A stretch of 64,000 nt of DNA from Hymenobacter psoromatis (GCF_020012125.1 NZ_JAIFAG010000001.1:124001-188000), one strand, 5' to 3'; positions 32,571-41,452 are shown, counted from the first letter of the stretch. Program-made: numbers and translations. The notes: generated by a model not told the origin, from the sequence alone.

Positions 32571-32967
32571 CCGCTACCGGGTCGAGGCACAGGCGGTTGC
32601 GCTGCAAATGCAGCACCAGCGTAATGATATAGAGGCCGTAGAGTAGCTGGTCGCCCACCAGGCTCCACTTTTCCAGCAGGCTGCTGCCGAAGACCAGGCT
32701 CATTAGCACCAGCATGGCGGCTACCAGCGCCGGGCGCGTCCACAGCCCCAGCAGTAGCAGCAGGCCGATGCTGCCTTCGGCGAAGGGTAGGGCGTGGGCG
32801 TAGGCGCTGACCAGGGCCGGGGGCAGCGGCGCGGTGGCAAATTCCTTCTCGATGCCGGCGCTGAACGCGGCCAGCTTGGGTAGGCGCACCAGCCCGTGCA
32901 GCAGGAAGTTGAGGCCCAGCAGCAGCCGACCCAACACGAAGGCCAGCTCAAAGTTGTTGAGGTTCAT
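32563..32967 (-). CDS. DoxX family membrane protein
   Basis: A 134-residue protein with four hydrophobic segments (about 9-25, 52-62, 66-98 and 108-124), starting MNLNNFELAFVLGRLLLGLN. The family-type helix reads LLGLNFLLHGLVRLPKL. DoxX proteins are small cytoplasmic-membrane proteins often tied to redox or quinone functions; the subtype is not clear. The POT gene lies downstream on the same strand with repeat debris between them. Confidence 0.85.
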   Translation of the reverse strand: MNLNNFELAFVLGRLLLGLNFLLHGLVRLPKLAAFSAGIEKEFATAPLPPALVSAYAHALPFAEGSIGLLLLLGLWTRPALVAAMLVLMSLVFGSSLLEKWSLVGDQLLYGLYIITLVLHLQRNRLCLDPVAAT

Positions 32968-33035
32968 AAGCAGTTGCGAAATGGTCAGGCTTACGCGGGC
33001 CGGGGCCGGGAGTTGGGGCGCAGCCGGGGGGTAGG

Positions 33036-33060
33036 GTAAGCTTTAGCTTGCCGTAGCTAA
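33036..33060. repeat. Family C repeat, partial copy
   Basis: GGTAAGCTTTAGCTTGCCG matches the arm of the Family C element at 29109-29224. It is followed by TAGCTAACTTTAGCTCAGC, a degraded second half. Confidence 0.55.
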
Positions 33061-33153
33061 CTTTAGCTCAGCTTCATGCGGCCCGCGCACTGCCACGCGG
33101 CCTGCCTGATTTGCCCCGCGAAACCGTCTGGCTGTTTTTGCTTTCTTTTCTCC

Positions 33154-34749
33154 ATGAAAACTACTTCCTACCCTACCTTTTGCCACTTGGTGCTGGCAGC
33201 CGGCCTCGGCCTGGCGCTGGCCGGGCCCGCCCGCGCCCAGCTGCCCGCGCCAGCCACGGTAACCCTCACGGTGCCGGCCACGCTGGCTGGCGCGCCCTTC
33301 GACGTGCCGCGCACGCTGCGGGTGCCGGCCGGCTTTGCCATTGCGGTGTACGCGCGGGTGCCGGGGGCGCGGTTTCTGGCGATGACGCCCGATGGTAATC
33401 TGCTGGTGTCGCAGCCGGGGGCGGGTAAGGTGGCGCTGGTGCGGCCGGGTAGCGCGGGCGGGCCGCCGGTGGTGACCGACTTTGTGGCCGGCCTGCGCCA
33501 GCCGCACGATATGGTCTTTCACACCATTGGGAGCACTACTTATTTGTATTTGAGTGAAAGCAACCAGATAAACCGCTACGTGTATCAGGCTGGCGACCTC
33601 ACGGGCCAAGGCCGCCAGGTTATAATTACCGGCTTGCCCGATGCCAGCACGCCCGAATTGCAGGGTGCCTACGCCCACGCGCTCAAGAATATAGCCCTCG
33701 ACGGCAACGATAAGCTCTACGTCAGCGTCGCCTCCAGCTGCAACGCCTGCCTCTCCGACACGCAGAGCGACCCGGTGCGCGGGGCCATTTACCAATATGA
33801 GGCCGATGGCAGCAACCGCCGGCTCTTTGCCCGCGGCCTGCGCAATGCCGAGGGCCTGGCCTTCGTGCCCGGCACCAACACGCTGTGGGTGGCGGTGAAC
33901 AACCGCGATAACACGCCCTACCCCCTCAACGACGGCACGGGCAAATACGGCCAGGTGCTGCCGGAGTACGTGGACAACCACCCGCCCGACGAGTTTACGC
34001 AGGTGAACGACGGGGCCAACTACGGCTGGCCATTCTTCAACCCCAACCCCGACACGGACTCGGGCTGGGACAACATGCCCTTCGACCGCGACTACGACTG
34101 GAACCGCGACGGCCACGTGGCCGCGGCCGCCATGACGCGCATCAGCAAAGGGATTCCGGCGCACTCGGCGGCGCTGGGCCTCACGTTTTTGCAGGGCACG
34201 GCCTTTCCGGCGGCGTATAAGCAGGCGGCCGTTATCGCCCTGCACGGCTCTTGGAACCGCACCGCGCCCGCCGGCTACAAGGTGGTTTATTTTCCCTGGA
34301 ACCCGACCACCCAAGCGCCCGGCGCGCAGCAGGACCTGGTGGCGGGCTTCAGCGGCCCCACCGTTGGTAGCGCCTGGGGCCGGCCCGTCGATACGGCCGT
34401 GGACCCACAAGGTGGCCTGTTGATTTCGGATGACCAGAGCGGCACCATCTACCGGCTGAGCGCCCCGGCCGCGCCGCTGGCCACTACCCCCGCCGCGGCC
34501 GCCGCACTGGCCCGCCTCTACCCCAACCCGGTCGGTACCAGTCTCGCTACCCTCGACCTGACCGGCCTACCCCCCGGCAATTACACCATCACGGTATTCG
34601 ACCTGCTGGGCCGGGCAGTGCTGCCGGCGCGGGCGGTAGGCGGCGGCAGCACTGCCGCCCTAGCCCTGGGCACGCTGAGCCGGGGTACCTACCTGGTGCG
34701 GGTGCAGGGCGCGCAATTCAGCCAAGTGCTGCGGCTCACGCGGGAGTAG
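33154..34749 (+). CDS. PQQ-type (sorbosone/glucose) dehydrogenase-like beta-propeller with T9SS domain
   Basis: A 531-residue secreted protein. The signal peptide spans about residues 1-28 (ends GPARAQ). A six-bladed propeller of the soluble glucose/sorbosone dehydrogenase type follows to about residue 450, with LRQPHDMVFH, the Ca-site-like ARGLRNAEGLAFVPGTN, and NPNPDTDSGWDN, GSWNRTAPAGYKVV motifs. Residues about 455-531 (ARLYPNPVGTSLATLDL...VFDLLGRAV...LSRGTYLVRV...SQVLRLTRE) are a T9SS type A signal. It would oxidise sugars at the cell surface if PQQ is bound; the cofactor is inferred. Confidence 0.85.
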   Translation: MKTTSYPTFCHLVLAAGLGLALAGPARAQLPAPATVTLTVPATLAGAPFDVPRTLRVPAGFAIAVYARVPGARFLAMTPDGNLLVSQPGAGKVALVRPGSAGGPPVVTDFVAGLRQPHDMVFHTIGSTTYLYLSESNQINRYVYQAGDLTGQGRQVIITGLPDASTPELQGAYAHALKNIALDGNDKLYVSVASSCNACLSDTQSDPVRGAIYQYEADGSNRRLFARGLRNAEGLAFVPGTNTLWVAVNNRDNTPYPLNDGTGKYGQVLPEYVDNHPPDEFTQVNDGANYGWPFFNPNPDTDSGWDNMPFDRDYDWNRDGHVAAAAMTRISKGIPAHSAALGLTFLQGTAFPAAYKQAAVIALHGSWNRTAPAGYKVVYFPWNPTTQAPGAQQDLVAGFSGPTVGSAWGRPVDTAVDPQGGLLISDDQSGTIYRLSAPAAPLATTPAAAAALARLYPNPVGTSLATLDLTGLPPGNYTITVFDLLGRAVLPARAVGGGSTAALALGTLSRGTYLVRVQGAQFSQVLRLTRE

Positions 34750-34849
34750 CGGAGCAACCGATTGCGCGATTTCGGCGGCAACGCAGTTGGGTGCGGGGCT
34801 CGCCCCCGCCCATCGTTGAGCATCTCGGGTGAGATTCGGGCAACGACTG

Positions 34850-34902
34850 CCCAAAAAGAGGAGTGAGTTGGGGTCCGACCCTACTGCACTCCACTTTTTA
34901 GG
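34850..34902. repeat. Degenerate copy of the 63-bp palindrome
   Basis: CCCAAAAAGAGGAGTGAGTT with GGGGTC on the left faces GACCCTACTGCACTCC and ACTTTTTAGG on the right, which pair with several mismatches. Its left arm is nearly the same as the perfect palindrome at 34992-35054. Confidence 0.65.
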
Positions 34903-34909
34903 AGGTCAG

Positions 34910-35014
34910 TTGCCTGAAAAGCGAAGTCAACTCCCTAAAAAGAGAGCTCAACTCCCCAAAAAGCGAACCCGAGTGCTTATAAAGTGAACCCGAGTGCCTA
35001 AAAAGGGGAGTGAG
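34910..35014. repeat. Tandem array of five 21-bp units
   Basis: Five head-to-tail units of exactly 21 bp start at 34910, 34931, 34952, 34973 and 34994. Each has a central AAAAG-type block: TTGCCTGAAAAGCG, CTCCCTAAAAAGAG, CTCCCCAAAAAGCG, GTGCTTATAAAGTG, GTGCCTAAAAAGGG. Units 4 and 5 end GAACCCGA-like. The last unit runs into the left arm of the perfect palindrome. Confidence 0.85.
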
Positions 35015-35054
35015 TTGGGGTCGGACCCCAACTCACTCCCCTTTTTAGGCACTC
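34992..35054. repeat. 63-bp perfect palindrome, 31-bp arms with 1-nt centre
   Basis: Left arm 34992-35022 (GAGTGCCTAAAAAGGGGAGT...) and right arm 35024-35054 are exact reverse complements around a single G. Transcribed, this gives a very stable hairpin with an internal U5 block; in DNA it could extrude a cruciform. Between 34750 and 35215 no gene is seen apart from this array. Confidence 0.9.
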
Positions 35055-35215
35055 AGGCCGGAGAAGCAGGCTGGGGGGGTAGGGTGAGCTAGCTTGCTGC
35101 GGCGCGCGACTTTTCAGCCGGCAAGCCGGGGTGCGTCGCTGTTCTCGGCTAACTGCCGTATGCTACTTTCTTTCCTGCTTAATTCGCATAAGCTGAAGCT
35201 TGTGCCACGCTGCTT

Positions 35216-36169
35216 ATGACTTCCAACCACGCCTCGCGGGCCAGTACGCCCGCTTTTATGGCCGTTGCGCCCGGCCTGCACGTGCTGCGCGACGTGTTCG
35301 TGAATCTCTACTACGCCGCCGCCGACCCGGCGCAGCCCGCTGGCGATTGGGTGCTGGTTGATGCCGGCCTGGCGGGCTCGGCCGAAAAAATCAGGCGGCA
35401 CGCCGCAGAAGCGTTCGGCCCTACCCCCCCAGTGGCCATCTTGTTGACGCACGGCCACTTCGACCACGCCGGGGGCCTGGCCGGACTGCTCGAAACCTGG
35501 CCCGACGTGCCCGTGTATGCCCACCCGCTGGAGCTGCCCTACCTCACCGGCCGCTCGGCCTACCCCCCGGCCGACCCCACGGTGGGCGGGGGTCTCATGG
35601 CCTGGAGTTCGTTTCTCTACCCCCGGCAGCCCTACGACTTCGGCGCGCGGGTGCAACCGCTGCCCACCGACCACACTGTGCCCGGCCTGCCCGGCTGGCG
35701 CTGGCTGCCTACCCCCGGCCACACGCCCGGCCACGTGTCGTTCTTCCGCAACGCGGATAAGGTGCTCGTGGCCGGCGATGCTTTCACGACGGTCGTGGGC
35801 GAGTCGGCGCTGGCTACCCTCACTCAAAAACAGCAGGTGCACGGCCCGCCCGCCTACTTCACCCCCGACTGGGACGCGGCCCGCCGCTCGGTGGCCGCCC
35901 TGCTGGCCCTTGCGCCCGAAGTGGCCGCCACCGGCCACGGCATTGCCATGCACGGCGAGGCGCTGCGCCAGCAGCTGGCCGACCTGGCGACGCATTTCAA
36001 CGCCGAAGCCCGGCCCAAAATCGGGCGCTATGCCCACGAGCCCGCCGTGGCCGATGCTAGCGGCGTGCGCTCGGTGCCGCCCCCGCTGGTAAATCCCTGG
36101 CTCAAAGCGCTGGCCGTGGCCGGCGCGGTGGTTGGGTTAGTGGCACTGCTGCGGAAAAAGCAGGGGTAG
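35216..36169 (+). CDS. MBL-fold metallo-hydrolase with C-terminal membrane anchor
   Basis: A 317-residue metallo-beta-lactamase-fold protein. The metal motif HGHFDH is at residues 79-84, a further metal ligand is in TPGHTPGHVSFF, then GDAFTTV, and a late ATGHG supplies the last His. The end (NPWLKALAVAGAVVGLVALL) is one membrane helix with a basic RKKQG tail, so the catalytic domain is membrane-tethered. No signal peptide is seen, which places the domain in the cytosol. The substrate is unknown (glyoxalase II-like and lactonase-like relatives). Confidence 0.87.
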   Translation: MTSNHASRASTPAFMAVAPGLHVLRDVFVNLYYAAADPAQPAGDWVLVDAGLAGSAEKIRRHAAEAFGPTPPVAILLTHGHFDHAGGLAGLLETWPDVPVYAHPLELPYLTGRSAYPPADPTVGGGLMAWSSFLYPRQPYDFGARVQPLPTDHTVPGLPGWRWLPTPGHTPGHVSFFRNADKVLVAGDAFTTVVGESALATLTQKQQVHGPPAYFTPDWDAARRSVAALLALAPEVAATGHGIAMHGEALRQQLADLATHFNAEARPKIGRYAHEPAVADASGVRSVPPPLVNPWLKALAVAGAVVGLVALLRKKQG

Positions 36170-36190
36170 GGAATAGTGTAGAACTCACGC

Positions 36191-36241
36191 AAAAGCCGTT
36201 GGTCCCTGCGAACAAAGCGCTCGCAGGGACCAACGGCTTTT
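36191..36241. terminator. Bidirectional terminator, 21-bp perfect stem
   Basis: AAAAGCCGTTGGTCCCTGCG at 36191 onward and its exact complement (36221-36241) flank ACAAAGCGC. A and T tracts at the ends fit termination of both converging genes (MBL hydrolase and DUF885). CTTTTGTGTAAG beyond the right arm half-matches ACTCACGC on the left, which hints at a longer mobile repeat. Confidence 0.8.
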
Positions 36242-36265
36242 GTCTTTTGTGTAAGCCTGTTCGGC

Positions 36266-38071
36266 CTACTTCACCCCGGCCGCCCAGGCGTCCATCTTCT
36301 TTTCGAGCACGGCCAGCGGCATTACGCCGTCTTTGAGCAACTCGTCGTGAAAGTCGCTGAGCTTGAACTTGCTGCCCAACGCCTTTTCGTAGCGGGTGCG
36401 TAGCTCGCGGATTTTGAGCTGGCCAGTTTTGTAGCTCAGCGCCTGGCCCGGAATGGCCATGTAGCGCTCAATCTCGGCCGTGGCCCCATCCTCGCTGATG
36501 GGCTCGTTATCCATCATGTATTTGATGGCCTGCTCGCGGGTCATGTTGCGGGCGTGCAGGCCAGTGTCTACTACCAGGCGCACGGCGCGGTGCATCTCGT
36601 CGCCGAGCGCGCCCATGTACTGGTAGGGGTCGGTGTAGAGGCCCAGCTCCTTGCCCAGGCTTTCGGAGTAAAGCGCCCAACCCTCGCCCATTGCCCCGTA
36701 CCAGGCAAACTGCCGGAACTTGGGCAGGTCCTGGTTTTCCTGCTGCAACGAAATCTGGTAGTGGTGCCCCGGAATAGCCTCGTGCAAAAACAGCGATTCC
36801 ATGCCCGAGGTGGTGTTGAACTTCGTGGCGTCGGCAATCGGCACGTAGAACACGCCCGGCCGGCTGCCGTCGGGCGAGCCGGGGTTGTACTCGGCCGAAG
36901 CGGAGGCTTCGCGGAACTTTTCGGTCTGCCGAATCTCAAACGGCGTTTTGGGCACGTGCCCAAACATCTTCTTCAGATTCGGGTCGATGGTCGCCTGAAT
37001 CTTGCGGAAAGCGTCCAGCACCTGCCCCGGCTGGGTATAGGGCATAAATTTCTTGTCCGTTTTGAGGTAGGTGAAAAACGCCGGTAGGTCGCCCTTAAAG
37101 CCAACCTGCGCCTTCACCTTCTCCATCTCGCCCTTGATGCGGGCCACTTCCGAGAGGCCGGTCTGGTAGATGTCGGCGGGCGTTTTGCTGGTCGTGGTCC
37201 AGTACGCTACATCGTAGTCGTACATGCCCGCCCCGCCCGGCACCGCCGAAATCCCGCTCGTCAGCCGCGCCTTCGGCAAATATTCCTGCTCCAGAAAATT
37301 GCCCAGCTTCTGATACGTCGGCACCAGCTCGGTCATAATGGCCTTTTTATAGGCTTCGGTGATGCGCTGCTTATCGGCCGCCGAAAAGCTTTTGGGCAGC
37401 AGCTTTATCGGCCCGTAAAACAGCGATTTGGTGGGGTCCGTCACCACGATATCCTTGCCGCGCATCTGCGGAATCATCTTCGTCACCAGCGACTTGGGCA
37501 GCACTACCCCCGCCCGCATCCCGCGCCGGAAGTTGCCAATGGCTGAGTCGGCCCACAGCGTATAGCCGTGCACCCGGCCCAGCCAGTTGTCGTAGTCCTT
37601 CACCGTTTTGAAAGGTTGGTTGCCCTGCCCCGAGCCGTACTGCCCCAGCGTGAGGGGGAGGCCCCAAAACTGCTGAAACGGTAGCATCCAGGTAGTGAGC
37701 TTGAGGCCCGCCAGCCGCTGCTGCATCTCATACTGAAAGATGTCGTAGCTGATTTTGTCGTTGTCGTCCAGCGCGTTGCGGTCGTATTTTTCCAGCTTAC
37801 CCAAATAATTCTGGTAAAATGCGCCCAGCGTATCACGCCACGCCTGCGTCTGGTCATTGGGCAAGATGTCGTTGTAGCGGCTGTCGCCCTGTCCCGTCGC
37901 GGCCAGCGGGTCCAGCCGCGACTGTTTATCCCAGTACTGCCCGAACAGGCCGTTCAGGTCTTTATTGCCGCCAGTGCCAGCCGTAGTTTTTTCCGAGGTA
38001 GAAGACGACTGGCAGGAAGCCGCCAGCCCCAAAGCAACGGCCGCCAAGGCTATTTGCGCGAGGTAGTTCAT
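36266..38071 (-). CDS. DUF885 family lipoprotein, putative zinc peptidase
   Basis: A 601-residue lipoprotein (signal peptide to LAASC, Cys20). It spans the DUF885 domain from about residue 40 to the end. The zinc-protease-like motif HEAIPGHHYQ is at residues 430-439, with GEGWALYSESLG as the downstream Glu-containing helix. Family knowledge: gluzincin-like fold; characterised relatives are peptidases. Its anchoring suggests periplasmic or outer-membrane protein or peptide breakdown. It lies downstream of the cyanophycin synthetase gene on the same strand, separated by a 32-bp-arm palindrome, so a joint role is only a guess. Confidence 0.87.
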   Translation of the reverse strand: MNYLAQIALAAVALGLAASCQSSSTSEKTTAGTGGNKDLNGLFGQYWDKQSRLDPLAATGQGDSRYNDILPNDQTQAWRDTLGAFYQNYLGKLEKYDRNALDDNDKISYDIFQYEMQQRLAGLKLTTWMLPFQQFWGLPLTLGQYGSGQGNQPFKTVKDYDNWLGRVHGYTLWADSAIGNFRRGMRAGVVLPKSLVTKMIPQMRGKDIVVTDPTKSLFYGPIKLLPKSFSAADKQRITEAYKKAIMTELVPTYQKLGNFLEQEYLPKARLTSGISAVPGGAGMYDYDVAYWTTTSKTPADIYQTGLSEVARIKGEMEKVKAQVGFKGDLPAFFTYLKTDKKFMPYTQPGQVLDAFRKIQATIDPNLKKMFGHVPKTPFEIRQTEKFREASASAEYNPGSPDGSRPGVFYVPIADATKFNTTSGMESLFLHEAIPGHHYQISLQQENQDLPKFRQFAWYGAMGEGWALYSESLGKELGLYTDPYQYMGALGDEMHRAVRLVVDTGLHARNMTREQAIKYMMDNEPISEDGATAEIERYMAIPGQALSYKTGQLKIRELRTRYEKALGSKFKLSDFHDELLKDGVMPLAVLEKKMDAWAAGVK

Positions 38072-38112
38072 GGGTGAATAGATAAATCGTTACTTGTGAA
38101 AGCCTTTAGGTC

Positions 38113-38193
38113 TGTAGAGACGCGACCCTTCGCGTCTCTCTTCGTTGGGCAATCATTCACGCGAAGAGAGACGCGAAGGGTCGCGTCTCTACA
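38113..38193. repeat. Perfect 32-bp inverted repeat with 17-nt spacer
   Basis: Left arm 38113-38144 (TGTAGAGACGCGACCCTTCG...) and right arm 38162-38193 are exact reverse complements. Each arm itself contains an internal near-palindrome AGAGACGCG...CGCGTCTCT, so the element can fold in two ways. The GAGACGCGACCCTTCGCGTC core is of a type I know as a scattered repeat in Bacteroidota and cyanobacteria (from memory). It lies between the cphA stop and the DUF885 start. Confidence 0.85.
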
Positions 38194-38210
38194 ACTTATG
38201 CAGCAGTTGT

Positions 38211-40853
38211 CTAATCAGTGGCCCTACCCCCCGCCTCAAACGCATCGAGCTTCTTGAGCACGCCCGCGATGTCTTCCGTCAGCAGCACCACTACCGCGCC
38301 GTCGGGCGCGGTAGCTAGCACGTGGTCAATGGCTTCCAGCTCATTTTCAATGTAAGTAATCGGCAGTTCCGCCTTATCCAGGCGCAGGCCGCGGGTCATA
38401 ATCTCGCGCAGTTGCTCGGCAGTTTTACCGCGCAGGTCACGGTCCTGCCGCAAAATAACTTCATCAAAAATGCGACCCGCGATGCGGGCAAAGCCCAGCG
38501 TATCCTCGTCGCGGCGGTCGCCCAGGCCGCTCACTACCCCCATCTTGCAGGTCGCCGTGGTGGCGTCCATAAACTCGGCGAAGCGCGTAATGCCGGCCGT
38601 GTTGTGGGCGTAGTCCACAATCACCTCAAAGCGCGGAAACTTGTACACGTTCATGCGGCCCGGCGTTTTGGTAGCCGAGGGGATGAAGGTGCGGAAGGCC
38701 GTCTTAATCGTGTCTTTGTCGAAGCCCGCCAGGTAGCCGGCCAGCGCGGCGGCCAGCGCATTTTCGATGTTGAACGTGGCCCTACCCCCCAGCGTGACCG
38801 GGAACTCCACCGCCCGGTCGATGCGCAGCTTGTACGAGTTCTTGTAAATGGTGAGGTAGCCTTCCTCGTACACGGCGGCCACGCCGCCGGCCTCCACGTG
38901 CTCCTGAATGCGCGGGTTATGCTCATTCATCGAGAAATAGGCCACCCGGCACTCCAGATGGCGGCCCATCTCATACACCAGGTCATCGTCGGCATTCAGC
39001 ACGGCCCAGCCATTTTTGCGCACCGTGCGGGGCAGCACGCCTTTCACGGCGGCCATTTCCTCCACGGTATAAATGTCGCGCATTCCCAGGTGGTCAGCGG
39101 CCACGTTGGTGACCACCGCAATGTCGCAGGTATGGAAGCCCAGGCCCGAGCGCAACATGCCGCCGCGCGCCGTTTCGAGCACGGCGTAGTTCACGGTGGG
39201 GTCGCGCAGCACAAACTCGGCGCTTTGGCCGCCCGTGCAGTCGCCTTTTTGCAGCTGCACGCCTTGAATATAAATGCCGTCGGTGGTCGTGAAGCCCACT
39301 TTATAGCCAATGCTGGCTACCAGGTGCGCGATGAGGCGGGTAGTGGTCGTCTTGCCGTTGGTGCCCGTGACGGCGATAATCGGAATGCGGGCCGTGCTGC
39401 CGGGCGGAAACAGCATGTCGATAACCGGCGCGGCCACGTTGCGCGCCAGGCCCTCGGTAGGGGCGATGTGCATCCGAAAGCCGGGGGCGGCATTCACCTC
39501 AATCACTGCCCCGCGCGTCTGGTTCAGCGGGATGGCAATGTCGCTGGTCAGCATGTCGATGCCGCAGATGTCGAGACCCACGATGCCGGCTACGCGCTCG
39601 GCCAGCAGCACGTTGTAGGGGTCCACGAGGTCGGTTACGTCGGTGGCCGTGCCGCCGGTGCTGATGTTGGCGGTGCTCTTCAGGTACAGCGTTTTGCCGG
39701 CCGGCAGCACCGAGTCGAGGGTCAGGTCGTGGCCCTTCAAAATGTCGAGTGTGTGCTGGTCGGCTTTGATGGCGGTCAGCACTTTCTCATGCCCTACCCC
39801 CCGCCGCGGGTCCGTGTTCACTTTATCAATAAGCTGCTGAACAGTCAGCTGCCCATCGCCCACCACGGCCGCCGGCGTGCGCCGGGCGGCGGCGATGAGC
39901 TTGCCGTTTACTACCAGCAGGCGGTGGTCGTCACCCTCCACAAACTGCTCCACAATCACGGCTCGCGAGTATTCCTTGGCGGCTTTCAGGCCCTCCGCGG
40001 CGTCTTCCCAGTTCATGATGCGGATGGTGGCCCCCTTGCCGTGGTTGCCATCGAGCGGCTTGGTCACGATGGGAAAGCCCAACTCCTCAATGGCGTCGCG
40101 CAGGCCGTCCTCCGAATACACCGTGGTGCCGCGCGGCACCGGCACGCCGCCATCTTCCAGCATGGCCTTGGTGCGGTTCTTATTACCAGCCACCTCTACC
40201 CCGGCGTGCGAGGTCAGGTTGGTGGTAGTAGCCCAGATGCGGCGCTGGTTGTGCCCGTAGCCAAGCTGGATAATATTGCTGTTCTTGAGTTGGATATACG
40301 GAATATTACGCGAGGCCGCCTCAGCTACGATGCTCCAGGTACTGGGCCCAAAAAACTCCTCCTCCCGAATGTCGTGCAGCTCGTCAATCACGGGCTTCAG
40401 ATGAAACTCCTCGCCTTTCGCCAGGGCCTCTACCAGCTCCACGGCAGCTTGGGCGGCGTAGCGCCCGGCGCGCTCCTCTTGGTAGGCAAACACCACATAC
40501 TCGACGCCTTCCTCACGGGCCGGATAGCTTTTGCCCCAGAATACCGGCATCCCGGCCTGGCGCTGCAGCTCCAGCGCCACGTGCTGCACCACGTGGCCCA
40601 GCGGCTCGCCATCGGCCAGCTGCTCCTGCGACAGGGGCGGGTGCTTGGCCAGCTGCTTGCTGGAAGGGCTGCCCGGCTCGTGCGGCTGCCCAATGCCGGG
40701 CAGCAGCGCCGTCAGGCGTTCGGCAAAGCCGTCCAGGGTATTGCTCCACTCGCCGGCAAGGTCTTGTAAGTCAACTTTGCACACGATGAGCCGGTAGTGC
40801 TTCACCGACCAGTAGCTCGGGCCGCGCATGGTGCGCAGGTCAATAATCTTCAT
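38211..40853 (-). CDS. cphA: Cyanophycin synthetase
   Basis: An 880-residue two-part ligase. Residues 1 to about 160 are the CphA N-terminal domain; an ATP-grasp domain follows (about 220-480, with GNHGKGATI at 269-277 and LDICGIDML...IEVNAAPGFRMH). The C-terminal Mur-ligase domain has the P-loop GTNGKTTTT at 497-505 and VDYAHNTAGI. It builds the storage polymer of aspartate backbone with arginine side chains. ATG 40853 is chosen because MKIIDLRTMRGPSYWS matches the family start. No cyanophycinase gene is adjacent in this window. Confidence 0.94.
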   Translation of the reverse strand: MKIIDLRTMRGPSYWSVKHYRLIVCKVDLQDLAGEWSNTLDGFAERLTALLPGIGQPHEPGSPSSKQLAKHPPLSQEQLADGEPLGHVVQHVALELQRQAGMPVFWGKSYPAREEGVEYVVFAYQEERAGRYAAQAAVELVEALAKGEEFHLKPVIDELHDIREEEFFGPSTWSIVAEAASRNIPYIQLKNSNIIQLGYGHNQRRIWATTTNLTSHAGVEVAGNKNRTKAMLEDGGVPVPRGTTVYSEDGLRDAIEELGFPIVTKPLDGNHGKGATIRIMNWEDAAEGLKAAKEYSRAVIVEQFVEGDDHRLLVVNGKLIAAARRTPAAVVGDGQLTVQQLIDKVNTDPRRGVGHEKVLTAIKADQHTLDILKGHDLTLDSVLPAGKTLYLKSTANISTGGTATDVTDLVDPYNVLLAERVAGIVGLDICGIDMLTSDIAIPLNQTRGAVIEVNAAPGFRMHIAPTEGLARNVAAPVIDMLFPPGSTARIPIIAVTGTNGKTTTTRLIAHLVASIGYKVGFTTTDGIYIQGVQLQKGDCTGGQSAEFVLRDPTVNYAVLETARGGMLRSGLGFHTCDIAVVTNVAADHLGMRDIYTVEEMAAVKGVLPRTVRKNGWAVLNADDDLVYEMGRHLECRVAYFSMNEHNPRIQEHVEAGGVAAVYEEGYLTIYKNSYKLRIDRAVEFPVTLGGRATFNIENALAAALAGYLAGFDKDTIKTAFRTFIPSATKTPGRMNVYKFPRFEVIVDYAHNTAGITRFAEFMDATTATCKMGVVSGLGDRRDEDTLGFARIAGRIFDEVILRQDRDLRGKTAEQLREIMTRGLRLDKAELPITYIENELEAIDHVLATAPDGAVVVLLTEDIAGVLKKLDAFEAGGRATD

Positions 40854-41143
40854 ATAGCCAGGGCAAGAATAAGCCACCAGGCTCAGCCAGCGGCTTAGCA
40901 ATGTAGGCACCGCGGGGCTTATTCAGTTGTCCGCAGCCCCGTTGTAGCCGGCAAAGCAGCCAAAGTGCGCCGCGCTTGAGGCCCTACCCCCCTTTAGTAT
41001 CAGGGAGCGGCTGTGAGCTTGAAAAGTGCCATTTTCATTAAAAGCAAACACTACTTAATACCTGCCGCGTGCTGCCTTACCACTTTAACGGCCAGCCGCT
41101 CACACATATACTTCATCCCGTAAGCCTGAACTCTCTTATGATT

Positions 41144-41395
41144 ATGCCTGTCAAAACAATCCTCATCGCTGCTGCCCTAAGCATAGGGCTAGTTAGTTGC
41201 TCACGTGGTATCAGTGGCGTGAATTCCAGCGACCCTTACATTGCGCAGCAGGCCCAAAAGGCCCAGATTTTGCAAGACCAAGTTGATACCCAGAAAAAAT
41301 TGGTTGATGCCGAAAAACAAAAGCTCAAGTCGCTGCAATTGCAGCTAGATGGTGCCAAGCAAAATCTGAAAGGCCGTAAAATGGCCGGAATCTAG
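41144..41395 (+). CDS. Small coiled-coil lipoprotein
   Basis: An 83-residue protein. The signal peptide MPVKTILIAAALSIGLVSC ends at a lipobox Cys19. Residues about 32-75 form a charged coiled coil (QQAQKAQILQDQVDTQKKLV, then DAEKQKLKSLQLQLDGAKQN), reminiscent in shape of Lpp-like periplasmic lipoproteins. ATG 41138, two codons earlier, is equally possible. It is followed by a terminator. The 290 nt before it hold no other gene that I can see. Confidence 0.75.
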   Translation: MPVKTILIAAALSIGLVSCSRGISGVNSSDPYIAQQAQKAQILQDQVDTQKKLVDAEKQKLKSLQLQLDGAKQNLKGRKMAGI

Positions 41396-41416
41396 TACTT
41401 CAGCACTAGGCTAAAT

Positions 41417-41452
41417 AAAAACCCCACTCGGCTACTACTGAGTGGGGTTTTT
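41417..41452. terminator. Bidirectional terminator
   Basis: AAAAACCCCACTC (41417-41429) pairs perfectly with GAGTGGGGTTTTT (41440-41452). It lies between the small lipoprotein gene and the tRNA-Cys gene, which converge. Confidence 0.9.

Noticed and set aside
33043..34410. 455-codon minus-strand frame opposite the PQQ-type dehydrogenase gene
   Set aside because: Low-complexity Arg/His/Val/Gly translation without a domain; shadow of a high-GC gene.
34910..35014. Possible CRISPR-like array
   Set aside because: The 21-bp units are contiguous without spacers, and no cas genes are present; it is a tandem repeat.
38322..40769. Very long plus-strand open frame of 815 codons
   Set aside because: It is the antisense shadow of cphA; its His/Ala/Gly/Val-rich translation has no domain, while the minus-strand frame is an unmistakable cyanophycin synthetase.
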